Source of the DNA: Diorhabda sublineata
Taxonomy: Eukaryota > Arthropoda > Insecta > Coleoptera > Chrysomelidae
Direction: 5' to 3'
Assembly: GCF_026230105.1 (NCBI RefSeq)
Contig: NC_079482.1
Coordinates: forward strand, 992,001-1,056,000
DNA length: 64,000 nt
In this document: piece by piece, positions 50,151 through 61,156 of the stretch
How the letters are laid out: the number at the start of each line of letters is the position of its first letter
Numbering within the stretch: the stretch's first letter is position 1
The notes under the pieces: model-generated
Seen by the model: the letters and a program-made list of their open reading frames with translations, nothing else
Databases searched by the model: none
What the model was told of the DNA's origin: nothing
Translations under genes and position numbers: made by a program

Positions 50151-50333
50151 GTTTCCGAGCATTTCAAATATTAAAATAAAAAAAAATAAACAATTTTTGA
50201 ATAATATTTACTTAAAATTGCCTATACCATAAATAATTCTCTTCATAAAATAACAAATTCACAATCGATTTCTAACTCGTGTTTCTCAACGAGTTAACCC
50301 TCTTGAAATCCGATTTAAATACTTCCTAAGCTG

Positions 50334-50540
50334 TTATTTTTTAGATTTGAGTCTTTTGATTTGTGCTGGCGATAATTCGTAATCCAATTTATTATTTTTA
50401 TAGGCCAAAGGGTTTTCGGATTGTCTTTCTTTTATATCTTCCAAAAGTTCCGCCTCGCTAACTTCTTGGATCGCTTTACCGTTTCCGAAGAAGATGTCTT
50501 CTCTGTAGACGCGATCTTTCAATCTAAACGTACCATGTAA
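50334..50540 (-). CDS. Fatty acid hydroxylase/sterol desaturase-family enzyme, last coding exon
   Basis: This is the terminal exon. It is preceded on the minus strand by TATTTCCCAG (acceptor) and opens LHGTFRLKDRVYREDIFF in phase 0. That joins smoothly to the previous exon's SIWDK, giving the family's WDKxHGT. It encodes 68 residues and a TAA stop. The C-terminal part is charged (ELLEDIKERQ and a Lys-rich tail ending KRLKSKK), presumably cytosolic. In this family the region after the last histidine box is a short cytosolic tail, consistent with what is seen. I could not identify a clear AATAAA downstream. The eEF1B pseudogene lies only about 180 bp beyond the stop, on the opposite strand. Confidence 0.8.
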   Translation of the reverse strand, partial: LHGTFRLKDRVYREDIFFGNGKAIQEVSEAELLEDIKERQSENPLAYKNNKLDYELSPAQIKRLKSKK

Positions 50541-51790
50541 CTGGGAAATACACAATAATTATCATAACAAACAAAATATAAATCGATTTATTCCCGATGA
50601 TTTTTATCTCTAATATGTAGTCAATTTTTTAGCACGTAATACGTCAGGTTAGTATCCAAATACAGTTGAATACCATCAACTTCGTCCTACTAGGTCTTCC
50701 AGCTTCGAATCTAACGATACCTAACCTCAAAGATCTACAGACAATGTGAAAACCTAAACGCAGGTCACGAGTAAATGTCCAAACATTTCGATGACGCCAG
50801 ATTAAATGGCTTAAACGGAATAATTTTCGTGGAAAGCACAGCAAGATAAATACAAATAAAGATAAAGTTGAAGATAAAGTACACATAGATGGAGCTTACG
50901 GACGAAGACGACCACGTCATCAGTGAGTGACTGACACTTGACGTGTTTGATTGACGTCAAAAACTTCAAGTCAAAGTGCCCTGATTGGTTGGCAATTTCA
51001 ACGTTAGTCACACGAAAATATCTTTATCTTTCTTAAGACAAATGACAGCAACCAACATTTCTTTCTATTATCATTTGCCGCGAAAGATGTCGTAGTGCCA
51101 ACCACCTCTTGAATAAGATCAAAATCACGGAGCGAAATATCAGGAAAATATGGTGGGTACTCAATTTCTTTTTGGAATTTTCTTGCTTCATCTTTGAGAG
51201 TAAAACGTCGACCACGTTTATGCTGAAGACTTACCAGAAATCGCAGATAACCAAATCGGACAAATACGGTGGATATTTAATGACTTTCGCATTAATTTCG
51301 TATGAAAATTCAAATCGAATATTGGGAGTCTCTAGATCTATAGTTAAAAAACAATTAATCAATCTTTTATATCCTTGATTAAGAATATTTAGACCGGAGA
51401 AGATTCGTTAATAAGCTGCGGAGTAAATTTTCAAAAAAATCGAATTGAAATATATTTTTTCTAGCGGGTATTATTCGTTTCAGTATCCAAATAAGACGAC
51501 ACTATAGAGATGTTATTTAACGACCTTTTGGAGCCCCAACATTTAGCTTTCAATTAGAGAGATTGAGCACCGGGAGTGCGAAGCTTCTTTTTTGAAATTT
51601 CGTCCTGATCCAAGGATTTTTATTGATGTTTTTCAAATATGAATAGTTTGGTAAGTTATAACGAAAATAACCAGACGTCTCATTTTGTTTTTAACTAATT
51701 TTGAATAACTATCATAGTTATCCGAAAATTTTCCATTATATCCACCAGATCTGATCCTTAGCGACTCCTAATCTCAATGTTAAACTTTCA
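50541..51790. other. Intron of the hydroxylase gene, first part
   Basis: This is the AT-rich part of the intron between the exons ending at 52375 and beginning at 50540. Short frames on both strands (for example 50644-51215) show no recognisable domain. Confidence 0.45.
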
Positions 51791-51802
51791 GGATGGTTTT
51801 AA

Positions 51803-52080
51803 TTACCAGAGATTTTCGTCTTCTATTTCATAAGCACCCAGGTGTAGTGCTCCGGAGCTTCTTAGTGTTTTAAACATCGAGAGAATGTGGATGGAGGTTT
51901 CGTCCTCTGCTAGGTCTAGTATCTTCAAGTGTTTTTACTTGTGGTGATACATCAGGCAGATCCACTCTGGTTGTAGTTTCCCAGAAGGGTATTTGCTTGT
52001 CTCAACCCTTGTAGGTGGTTCCAATAATTGGTTTTGCTACTATCTACCTTCCTTTCCAATCCTTTTTCCATTGATCTGTA
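51803..52080 (-). pseudogene. LINE remnant, C-terminal RNase H tail, within the hydroxylase intron
   Basis: The minus strand reads LAEDETSIHILSMFKTLRSS, then GALHLG and a stop-terminated GAYEIEDENLW. It matches the end of LINE ORF2 proteins with an RNase H domain (EDETAEHILCxCxALxxxRxxxLG). The preceding part (TNYWNHLQGLRQANTLLGNY, about 51960-52040) fits the usual TGHxxLNxHLxxLGL segment loosely. Only this 3' end is preserved. Confidence 0.6.
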
Positions 52081-52374
52081 GCTGATACCATGGTATTACG
52101 TATTTTGATGAAAAATAAAGCAACTGTTGCTTTGAAGGACTCGAACTATTAGAAAATCTCTATAAATAACTCAAAAAATCATCGGGAGATAAAATTTTGT
52201 ACGATATACCATAGTTAAACGTCTTTAGTTCTTAGTTAATACAATTACATGGATTGCTACTCCTCTGAGTATCCTCAATTGAAAGAAATATTGGAATCGA
52301 ATATATAGTTAGTCGTTTTAGATGTTTTTTAACCAAAGTAGCAGTCCGTGCAATTACATGGCATATTCTTTCAC

Positions 52375-52547
52375 CTTATCCCATATTGATAGATTGAATC
52401 CGAAGTTGACGTGAAAATATTGATGATGATTATCGTGGAAAATGGCATCTGGTTGCCACGGCTGCCACCAATAAGCCTTAAAATTTACTCCGGAATGGTC
52501 GATTATTCCATGGTAATAATTGTAAATTACCACCGTGTAGTAAGACA
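52375..52547 (-). CDS. Fatty acid hydroxylase/sterol desaturase-family enzyme, penultimate exon
   Basis: This 173-bp exon is bounded on the minus strand by ATATTTTTAG (acceptor) and AAG followed by GTGAAAG (donor). With the single leftover T from the preceding exon it reads LSYYTVVIYNYYHGIIDHSG, then FKAYWWQPWQPDAIFHDNHH and QYFHVNFGFNLSIWDK. It contains the third histidine box of the fatty acid hydroxylase superfamily (HDNHH, HxxHH type). HGIIDHSG is the conserved His-containing segment before it. These histidines bind the di-iron centre on the cytosolic face of the ER membrane. The exon ends in phase 0. The intron between this and the upstream exon (52548-54411) is full of mariner and satellite DNA. 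The substrate cannot be told from sequence; sterol C5-desaturase-like proteins are the nearest match I recall. Confidence 0.85.
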
Positions 52548-52862
52548 CTAAAAATATATCGTTAACTCACTATATAATAATAATAATGATATTTTGAGGT
52601 TAGAATTATTCGAAAACTGGATAAAGAAGCGATTTTTTTATCATATTTTGCACACAGATTGATTAGAAATGAATTACAAAATTAATTCAACAATGAAAAT
52701 AGTTTACAACAAACATTCAAAGTGCTGGTGGATTATTTCCATACGGAAATCTTTCAAATCTTATTTAGAAGACTTGAGGAAAGCATCAAATGATTTTATG
52801 CAGCTCAATTTCAATCTTGCGTGCTTTTTTTGTATGTTTGTAGCACAGATTTAAGATGAGTG

Positions 52863-52963
52863 CAACAACGTCCAACCTATGCACCGGATCTATCATCCAA
52901 CGACTTCTTTCTCTTCCTTAAAGTTAAAAACGTGTTTTTGAATCAATTTAAGACAAACTACTG
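52863..52963 (+). pseudogene. Tc1/mariner transposase fragment (third-aspartate block) in the hydroxylase intron
   Basis: The plus strand reads QQRPTYAPDLSSNDFFLFLK followed by VKNVFLNQF. This is the third catalytic block (PPYSPDLAPSDFFLFPKLKK in intact copies). The last 50 bp (52914-52963) are repeated exactly at 54267-54316, on the far side of a satellite insertion, so the element was interrupted there. Confidence 0.7.
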
Positions 52964-54266
52964 GACCAAATTTTCATCACCATTGATGATTCTTTTCAAG
53001 AAAAGGTCGCAAATGTTGATTATTTGAGTTAAATGGAGATGCAGCAGTAAAATATGTTGTGAATAGTTTTTGCACCCGCAACTTACAACACTAGATAAGT
53101 CATTCAAAAAATGAAGCAACGCTCTATGTCAGTAAAAAGCGAAAGTACTTATTCCCCTAAAATCAGCTTCAACCATTCTGCTAGCTTCTGCTAACTATGA
53201 TAAAGATGATGTAGATGAAGAAAAAGATTCGTTAAGGTACTACAATCGTGTAAAATCTCATTCAGATAAAAAACTAGTGTGTAAGTCCCTTAAAAATCAG
53301 CTTCAACCATCAAAACTTCTGCTAACTATGATAAAGACGATGTAGATGAAGAAAAAGATTCGTTAAGGTGCTACAATCATGTAAAATCTCTTTCAGATAA
53401 AAAACTAGTGTGCAAGTCCCTTAAAAATCAGCTTCAACCATCAAAACTTCTGCTAATTATGATAAAGATGATGTAGATGAAGAAAAAGATTCGTTAAGGT
53501 GCTACAATCATGTAAAATCTCTTTCAGATAAAAAACTAGTGTGCAAGTCCCTTAAAAATCAGCTTCAACCATCAGAACTTCTGCTAATTATGATAAAGAT
53601 GATGTAGATGAAGAAAAAGATTCGTTAAGGTGCTACAATCGTGTAAAATCTCATCCAGATAAAAAACTAGTGTGCAAATCCCTTAAAAATCAGCTTCAAC
53701 CATCAAAACTTCTGCTAATTATGATAAAGATGATGTAGATGAAGAAAAAGATTCGTTAAGGTGCTACAATCATGTAACATCTCATCCAGATAAAAAACTA
53801 GTGTGCAAGTCCCTTAAAAATCAGCTTCAACCATCAAAACTTCTGCTAATTATGATAAAGATGATGTAGATGAAGAAAAAGATTCGTTAAGGTGCTACAA
53901 TCGTGTAAAATCTCATCCAGATAAAAAACTAGTGTGCAAATCCCTTAAAAATCAGCTTCAACCATCAAAACTTCTGCTAATTATGATAAAGACGATGTAG
54001 ATGAAGAAAAAGATTCGTTAAGGTGCTACAATCATGTAAAATCTCTTTCAGATAAAAAACTAGTGTGCAAGTCCCTTAAAAATCAGCTTCAACCATCAAA
54101 ACTTTTGCTAAAGATGATAAAGATGATGTAGATGAAGGAAAAGATTCGTTAAGGTGCTACAATCATGTAAAATCTCTTTCAGATAAAAAACTAGTGTGTA
54201 AGTCCCTTAAAAATCAGCTTCAACCATCAAAACTTCTGCTAACTATGATAAAGATGATGTAGATGA
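52964..54266 (+). repeat. Second block of the 122/131-bp satellite with its mariner flank, inserted in a mariner fragment
   Basis: 52964-53150 is nearly identical to 43590-43776, the mariner edge next to the first array. It is followed, as there, by about nine monomers of the 131-bp class. The monomers resemble those at the left end of array 1 (GATAAAAAACTAGTG variants). The block ends inside a monomer (GATGATGTAGATGA) and is flanked on both sides by the same 50-bp sequence. It lies entirely within the intron of the hydroxylase gene. Confidence 0.9.
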
Positions 54267-54316
54267 TTCCTTAAAGTTAAAAACGTGTTTTTGAATCAAT
54301 TTAAGACAAACTACTG
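54267..54316 (+). repeat. 50-bp direct duplication flanking the satellite insertion (right copy)
   Basis: The copy starts TTCCTTAAAGTTAAAAACGT and ends CAAACTACTG. It matches 52914-52963 base for base as read. It is far longer than a Tc1/mariner TA target duplication. Confidence 0.9.
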
Positions 54317-54411
54317 TTGTTAAAGTGGAAAAATCACTAAGAAAGCCTAAAAAAATCGCTAAAATAACCTCTAAATTTTTTGAAAATTTCGAAATAATTG
54401 TTGAAACTTAC

Positions 54412-54595
54412 ACCAATGTACCGGAATCGTAAATAATGGTATGATTAATAACAATTGAATGTTAAGGGATTCCACTGGATGTATAGCAGTAACTGAAAAC
54501 GCAGTTGGTTGCTTATATTTATGGTGCAGCTTGTGAAATCTGACGTACAGCCATGGGAAATGATATATCCTGTGAATCCAATACGTTACGTAATC
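54412..54595 (-). CDS. Fatty acid hydroxylase/sterol desaturase-family enzyme, internal exon with first two histidine boxes
   Basis: This 184-bp exon is bounded on the minus strand by CGTTTACAG (acceptor) and GTAAGT (donor). It reads DYVTYWIHRIYHFPWLYVRF, then HKLHHKYKQPTAFSVTAIHP and VESLNIQLLLIIPLFTIPVH, W. HRIYH and HKLHH are histidine boxes one and two of the fatty acid hydroxylase superfamily, and AIHPVE is the conserved motif after them. The hydrophobic end is a membrane segment. It leaves one base (T), which completes a Leu codon with the next exon. This enzyme family normally has membrane helices N-terminal to box one; the exon(s) encoding them were not found and may be elsewhere upstream or outside the window. 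The three exons together give about 186 residues. Confidence 0.85.
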
Positions 54596-55270
54596 CTGTA
54601 AACGAACAAAATGATATTTTATAGTAACTACACTCGTTAGAAGAAAAAAAAACGACTCAGGCGATACCCTTGCTATTGCAAAGTCATTGATGACGCTTTT
54701 ATACTAAATAATAAACAAAAAATCAATCTGGAGTTTATCAAGGTCAATTCCAATGAACCTTCGTTTCAATAAAAATTTCTTTTCCGCTTTTTATCCATCA
54801 AACGTCGACCGATACACATTTCCCTCAATAATCCACAAGAATTCCATCTGAAAATAGTGACCAGTACGCTGACCATGAGTTTAGTCCGTTGTTTCCGATG
54901 TTTACCTTCGTTACCAAAAGACTGGTAACGAAGACATGGATAGAAAATTAACCCGAGCAGTTTACCTTGATTGGACTGACGACAAGTCTTCAGAATACCA
55001 AGAGAAAATTTCGCGCAGTGTTTAATAATGAAAAACGGGGTATTTGAAGAAGGTTCCTCGATGAATTGGACGGGGATATCAACAAATATTACTCATTATG
55101 AAGCTAAGACCGAAAACTAACATCAGAAAAAGAAAAAAGGCTACAGATTTTTTTCTAGGGACTTTTGAACGCGAAGGTGCAGCCTGAATCGATTGTTTTA
55201 ATAATTCAATAATATTAAATATCATAATGTTGTTAATTTTATGTATGTTTGTCCCAATTTAGGGCAATAT
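54596..55270. other. Spacer/intron sequence, no exon recognised
   Basis: I searched the minus strand here for a hydrophobic exon ending just before DYVTYWIHR and found none. The plus-strand frames are short. Confidence 0.4.
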
Positions 55271-55271
55271 A

Positions 55272-55279
55272 CCTCTATA
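55272..55279 (+). promoter_or_regulatory. Possible TATA box
   Basis: CTATAAAA lies about 100 bp upstream of the ATG of the two-exon secreted-protein model. An arthropod-type initiator (TCAGTC, about 55345) is further downstream than the usual 30 bp, so the pairing is uncertain. Confidence 0.25.
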
Positions 55280-55374
55280 AAAACAGTTTCTGAGGGGTTA
55301 ATTAATAGTGACATAACCTTAAAATATCGTAGAAGTTGTTTATCAGTCGATTCGATAAATTTCACTTTCATACC

Positions 55375-55768
55375 ATGAACAATTTGGTTCTAAAACTTCT
55401 CTTTTTTGTGGTAATGTCGCATAAAACTTTGTCATTTTCAAGAGAAACTCTAATAACCGAAGGTACGTTTTCAAAAAAAGTTTCTACGATAAGTAGAAAA
55501 CTGTAAAATAATTTGTACTGTAACTATTTAGTATGAAACGTTGTAATTAGCGCCCTCTATAAGAGTCATATATAAAGACAAATTTATGGGATGTACAAGC
55601 TTACAAAATATATTTTATTACAATGTTGTCAGTGGTTTCGGTAAAATCGTAAAAACCACGACATTTTTTATCTTATCGAGTCGTCATTGTTTTTGGGATG
55701 CCGCGTATATGAAACCCGTTGGATTATTTGGTGACATTAATTGGGAAAGAACAAACGGATGCAATTAA
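55375..55768 (+). CDS. Candidate small secreted protein, two exons (55375-55462, 55551-55768)
   Basis: Exon 1 encodes MNNLVLKLLFFVVMSHKTLS and FSRETLITE, a good signal peptide (hydrophobic core LVLKLLFFVV). It ends at GAAG with donor GTACGT. An 88-bp intron ends in GTAATTAG. Exon 2 keeps the frame open from APSIRVIYKDKFMGC through FFILSSRHCFWDAAYMKPVG to NWERTNGCN and a stop. The total is 306 bp, 101 residues, with three cysteines after the signal. A polyadenylation signal AATAAA lies 50 bp after the stop (55818). SSRHCFW loosely recalls the TAAHCFW active-site histidine motif of modular serine proteases, and FMGCTSL recalls its CGGSL, but spacing is wrong and no Asp or Ser region follows. 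It could be a small novel secreted protein or a decayed protease fragment. It is a prediction from splice and frame logic only. Confidence 0.4.
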
Positions 55769-55817
55769 CAATTATTTAAATTTTAATAGCAACTTTCTGG
55801 TTATGAATATATCAATC

Positions 55818-55823
55818 AATAAA
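55818..55823 (+). terminator. Possible polyadenylation signal AATAAA
   Basis: AATAAA lies 50 bp downstream of the stop codon of the two-exon secreted-protein model, an appropriate spacing for a 3' UTR end. Confidence 0.35.
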
Positions 55824-55829
55824 GTGACT

Positions 55830-56275
55830 AGCGTTAGGATTCGATTTTATAGTCCGCAAGAGATTGAATACCAACTTATTTATATTTATATAACCATTAA
55901 CACTTTATCAATATGAATTTTGATACTATAACAATGTTAACTGAAAATCGTATCGGCCTAACCCTATATTCGAACCTAACCCAACTTCTAAAATCAATGA
56001 ATATGAAATGGCTCTATTCACAAATAAATGAATCGAGTTGATGTCATAAAATGGAAAATTTATCGACTGTTCCATACACACATGGATAATTCTATTGTCG
56101 AAGGTAACTACAAATTTCAATATTTAAAAGAAAAATAATACGAGGGGTGATTTTAGGTTGTTGTAATCGAAAAATTATAAGTTGTAGCAGAAACTTTGAT
56201 GTTAAATATCATCCAAAATCCAAAATTAAAAAAGATCTGCTTGTGATTTAGACGGATATAGATTTGTCTCTTATG
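55830..56275. other. AT-rich spacer, no gene seen
   Basis: Nothing was recognised between the two-exon model and the start of the 112-bp array. Confidence 0.45.
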
Positions 56276-59200
56276 GTGGGTCCACACGATCACACTTCCA
56301 TAAAATTCCATAGAATTTTGTCTGTGTAAACTAGACAGTGCAAACAAATGTCGGTGCGATCCAAAAGTTGGAAAATGCATGTAATGGTGGGTCCACACGA
56401 TACACACTTCCATAAAATACTATAGAATTTTGTCTGTGCAAACTAGACAGTGCAAACAAATTTCGGTGCGATCCAAAAGTTGGAAAATGCATGTAATGCT
56501 GGGTCCACACGATACACACTTCCATAAAATACTATAGAATTTTGTCTGTGCAAACTAGACAGTGCAAACAAATGTCGGTGCGATCCAAAAGTTGGAAAAT
56601 GCATGTAATGGTGGGTCCACACGATACACACTTCCATAAAATACTATAGAATTTTGTCTGTGCAAACTAGACAGTGCAAACAAATGTCGGTGCGATCCAA
56701 AAGTTGGAAAATGCATGTAATGGTGGGTACACACGATACACACTTCCATAAAATACTATAGAATTTTGTCTGTGCAAACTAGACAGTGCAAACAAATGTC
56801 GGTGCGATCCAAAAGTTGGAAAATGCATGTAATGGTGGGTCCACACGATACACACTTCCATAAAATACTATAGAATTTTGTCTGTGCAAACTAGACAGTG
56901 CAAACAAATTTCGGTGCGATCCAAAAGTTGGAAAATGCATGTAATGGTGGGTCCACACGATACAGACTTCCATAAAATACTATAGAATTTTGTCTGTGCA
57001 AACTAGACAGTGCAAACAAATGTCGGTGCGATCCAAAAGTTGGAAAATGCATGTAATGCTGGGTCCACACGATACACACTTCCATAAAATACTATAGAAT
57101 TTTGTCTGTGCAAACTAGACAGTGCAAACAAATGTCGGTGCGATCCAAAAGTTGGAAAATGCATGTAATGGTGGGTCCACACGATACACACTTCCATAAA
57201 ATACTATAGAATTTTGTCTGTGCAAACTAGACAGTGCAAACAAATGTCGGTGCGATCCAAAAGTTGGAAAATGCATGTAATGCTGGGTCCACACGATACA
57301 CACTTCCATAAAATACTATAGAATTTTGTCTGTGCAAACTAGACAGTGCAAACAAATGTCGGTGCGATCCAAAAGTTGGAAAATGCATGTAATGGTGGGT
57401 ACACACGATACACACTTCCATAAAATACTATAGAATTTTGTCTGTGCAAACTAGACAGTGCAAACAAATGTCGGTGCGATCCAAAAGTTGGAAAATGCAT
57501 GTAATGGTGGGTCCACACGATACACACTTCCATAAAATACTATAGAATTTTGTCTGTGCAAACTAGACAGTGCAAACAAATTTCGGTGCGATCCAAAAGT
57601 TGGAAAATGCATGTAATGGTGGGTCCACACGATACAGACTTCCATAAAATACTATAGAATTTTGTCTGTGCAAACTAGACAGTGCAAACAAATGTCGGTG
57701 CGATCCAAAAGTTGGAAAATGCATGTAATGCTGGGTCCACACGATACACACTTCCATAAAATACTATAGAATTTTGTCTGTGCAAACTAGACAGTGCAAA
57801 CAAATGTCGGTGCGATCCAAAAGTTGGAAAATGCATGTAATGGTGGGTCCACACGATACACACTTCCATAAAATACTATAGAATTTTGTCTGTGCAAACT
57901 AGACAGTGCAAACAAATGTCGGTGCGATCCAAAAGTTGGAAAATGCATGTAATGCTGGGTCCACACGATACACACTTCCATAAAATACTATAGAATTTTG
58001 TCTGTGCAAACTAGACAGTGCAAACAAATGTCGGTGCGATCCAAAAGTTGGAAAATGCATGTAATGGTGGGTCCACACGATACAGACTTCCATAAAATAC
58101 TATAGAATTTTGTCTGTGCAAACTAGACAGTGCAAACAAATTTCGGTGCGATCCAAAAGTTGGAAAATGCATGTAATGGTGGGTCCACACGATACAGACT
58201 TCCATAAAATACTATAGAATTTTGTCTGTGCAAACTAGACAGTGCAAACAAATGTCGGTGCGATCCAAAAGTTGGAAAATGCATGTAATGCTGGGTCCAC
58301 ACGATACACACTTCCATAAAATACTATAGAATTTTGTCTGTGCAAACTAGACAGTGCAAACAAATGTCGGTGCGATCCAAAAGTTGGAAAATGCATGTAA
58401 TGGTGGGTCCACACGATACACACTTCCATAAAATACTATAGAATTTTGTCTGTGCAAACTAGACAGTGCAAACAAATGTCGGTGCGATCCAAAAGTTGGA
58501 AAATGCATGTAATGCTGGGTCCACACGATACACACTTCCATAAAATACTATAGAATTTTGTCTGTGCAAACTAGACAGTGCAAACAAATGTCGGTGCGAT
58601 CCAAAAGTTGGAAAATGCATGTAATGGTGGGTCCACACGATACACACTTCCATAAAATACTATAGAATTTTGTCTGTGCAAACTAGACAGTGCAAACAAA
58701 TGTCGGTGCGATCCAAAAGTTGGAAAATGCATGTAATGGTGGGTCCACACGATACACACTTCCATAAAATACTATAGAATTTTGTCTGTGCAAACTAGAC
58801 AGTGCAAACAAATTTCGGTGCGATCCAAAAGTTGGAAAATGCATGTAATGGTGGGTCCACACGATACAGACTTCCATAAAATACTATAGAATTTTGTCTG
58901 TGCAAACTAGACAGTGCAAACAAATGTCGGTGCGATCCAAAAGTTGGAAAATGCATGTAATGCTGGGTCCACACGATACACACTTCCATAAAATACTATA
59001 GAATTTTGTCTGTGCAAACTAGACAGTGCAAACAAATGTCGGTGCGATCCAAAAGTTGGAAAATGCATGTAATGCTGGGTCCACACGATACACACTTCCA
59101 TAAAATACTATAGAATTTTGTCTGTGCAAACTAGACAGTGCAAACAAATGTCGGTGCGATCCAAAAGTTGGAAAATGCATGTAATGGTGGGTCCACACGA

Positions 59201-61096
59201 TACACACTTCCATAAAATACTATAGAATTTTGTCTGTGCAAACTAGACAGTGCAAACAAATGTCGGTGCGATCCAAAAGTTGGAAAATGCATGTAATGCT
59301 GGGTCCACACGATACACACTTCCATAAAATACTATAGAATTTTGTCTGTGCAAACTAGACAGTGCAAACAAATTTCGGTGCGATCCAAAAGTTGGAAAAT
59401 GCATGTAATGCTGGGTCCACACGATACACACTTCCATAAAATACTATAGAATTTTGTCTGTGCAAACTAGACAGTGCAAACAAATTTCGGTGCGATCCAA
59501 AAGTTGGAAAATGCATGTAATGCTGGGTCCACACGATACACACTTCCATAAAATACTATAGAATTTTGTCTGTGTAAACTAGACAGTGCAAACAAATGTC
59601 GGTGCGATCCAAAAGTTGGAAAATGCATGTAATGCTGGGTCCACACGATACAGACTTCCTTAAAATTCTATAGAATTTTGTCTGTGCAAAGTAGACAGTG
59701 CAAACAAATGTCGGTGCGATCCAAAAGTTGGAAAATGCATGTAATGCTGGGTCCACACGATACAGACTTCCTTAAAATTCTATGGAATTTTGTCTGTGCA
59801 AACTAGATAGTGCAAACAAATGTCGGTGCGATCCAAAAGTTGGAAAATGCATGTAATGCTGGGTCCACACGATACAGACTTCCTTAAAATTCTATAGAAT
59901 TTTGTCTGTGCAAACTAGACAGTGCAAACAAATGTCGCTGCGATCCAAAAGTTGGAAAATGCATGTAATGCTGGGTCCACACGATACACACTTCCATAAA
60001 ATACTATAGAATTTTGTCTGTGCAAACTAGACAGTGCAAACAAATGTCGGTGCGATCCAAAAGTTGGAAAATGCATGTAATGGTGGGTCCACACGATACA
60101 CACTTCCATAAAATACTATAGAATTTTGTCTGTGCAAACTAGACAGTGCAAACAAATTTCGGTGCGATCCAAAAGTTGGAAAATGCATGTAATGGTGGGT
60201 CCACACGATACAGACTTCCATAAAATACTATAGAATTTTGTCTGTGCAAACTAGACAGTGCAAACAAATTTCGGTGCGATCCAAAAGTTGGAAAATGCAT
60301 GTAATGCTGGGTCCACACGATAAAATACTATAGAATTTTGTCTGTGCAAACTAGACAGTGCAAACAAATGTCGGTGCGATCCAAAAGTTGGAAAATGCAT
60401 GTAATGCTGGGTCCACACGATACACACTTCCATAAAATACTATAGAATTTTGTCTGTGCAAACTAGACAGTGCAAACAAATGTCGGTGCGATCCAAAAGT
60501 TGGAAAATGCATGTAATGGTGGGTCCACACGATACACACTTCCATAAAATACTATAGAATTTTGTCTGTGCAAACTAGACAGTGCAAACAAATGTCGGTG
60601 CGATCCAAAAGTTGGAAAATGCATGTAATGGTGGGTCCACACGATACACACTTCCATAAAATACTATAGAATTTTGTCTGTGCAAACTAGACAGTGCAAA
60701 CAAATTTCGGTGCGATCCAAAAGTTGGAAAATGCATGTAATGGTGGGTCCACACGATACAGACTTCCATAAAATACTATAGAATTTTGTCTGTGCAAACT
60801 AGACAGTGCAAACAAATGTCGGTGCGATCCAAAAGTTGGAAAATGCATTTAATGCTGGGTCCACACGATACACACTTCCATAAAATACTATAGAATTTTG
60901 TCTGTGCAAACTAGACAGTGCAAACAAATGTCGATGCGATCCAAAAGTTGGAAAATGCATGTAATGCTGGGTCCACACGATACACATTTCCATAAAATAC
61001 TATAGAATTTTGTCTGTGTAAACTAGACAGTGCAAACAAATGTCGGTGCGATCCAAAAGTTGGAAAATGCATGTAATGGTGGGTCCACACGATACC
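56276..61096. repeat. 112-bp tandem array, about 43 monomers, with 6-mer higher-order structure
   Basis: The monomer GTGGGTCCACACGATACACA...GGAAAATGCATGTAATG repeats every 112 bp. One monomer near 60320 lacks 12 bp. Single-base variants mark monomer types: GGTACACACG at about 56727 and 57399 (672 bp = 6 x 112), and AAATTTCGG/CAGACTTCC pairs repeating at the same step through 58.9 kb. The edges (56276-56340 and 59640-59900) are more diverged, with AAAATTCTATAG forms. Because 112 is not divisible by three, minus-strand frames of 64 codons recur in each monomer. They are repeat artefacts and are not called as genes. Confidence 0.95.
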
Positions 61097-61156
61097 ACTA
61101 CGATAACGGCTATCAAAATGGCAAAAAGTTTCCAGAATTGTTACTTGGAGTAAATG

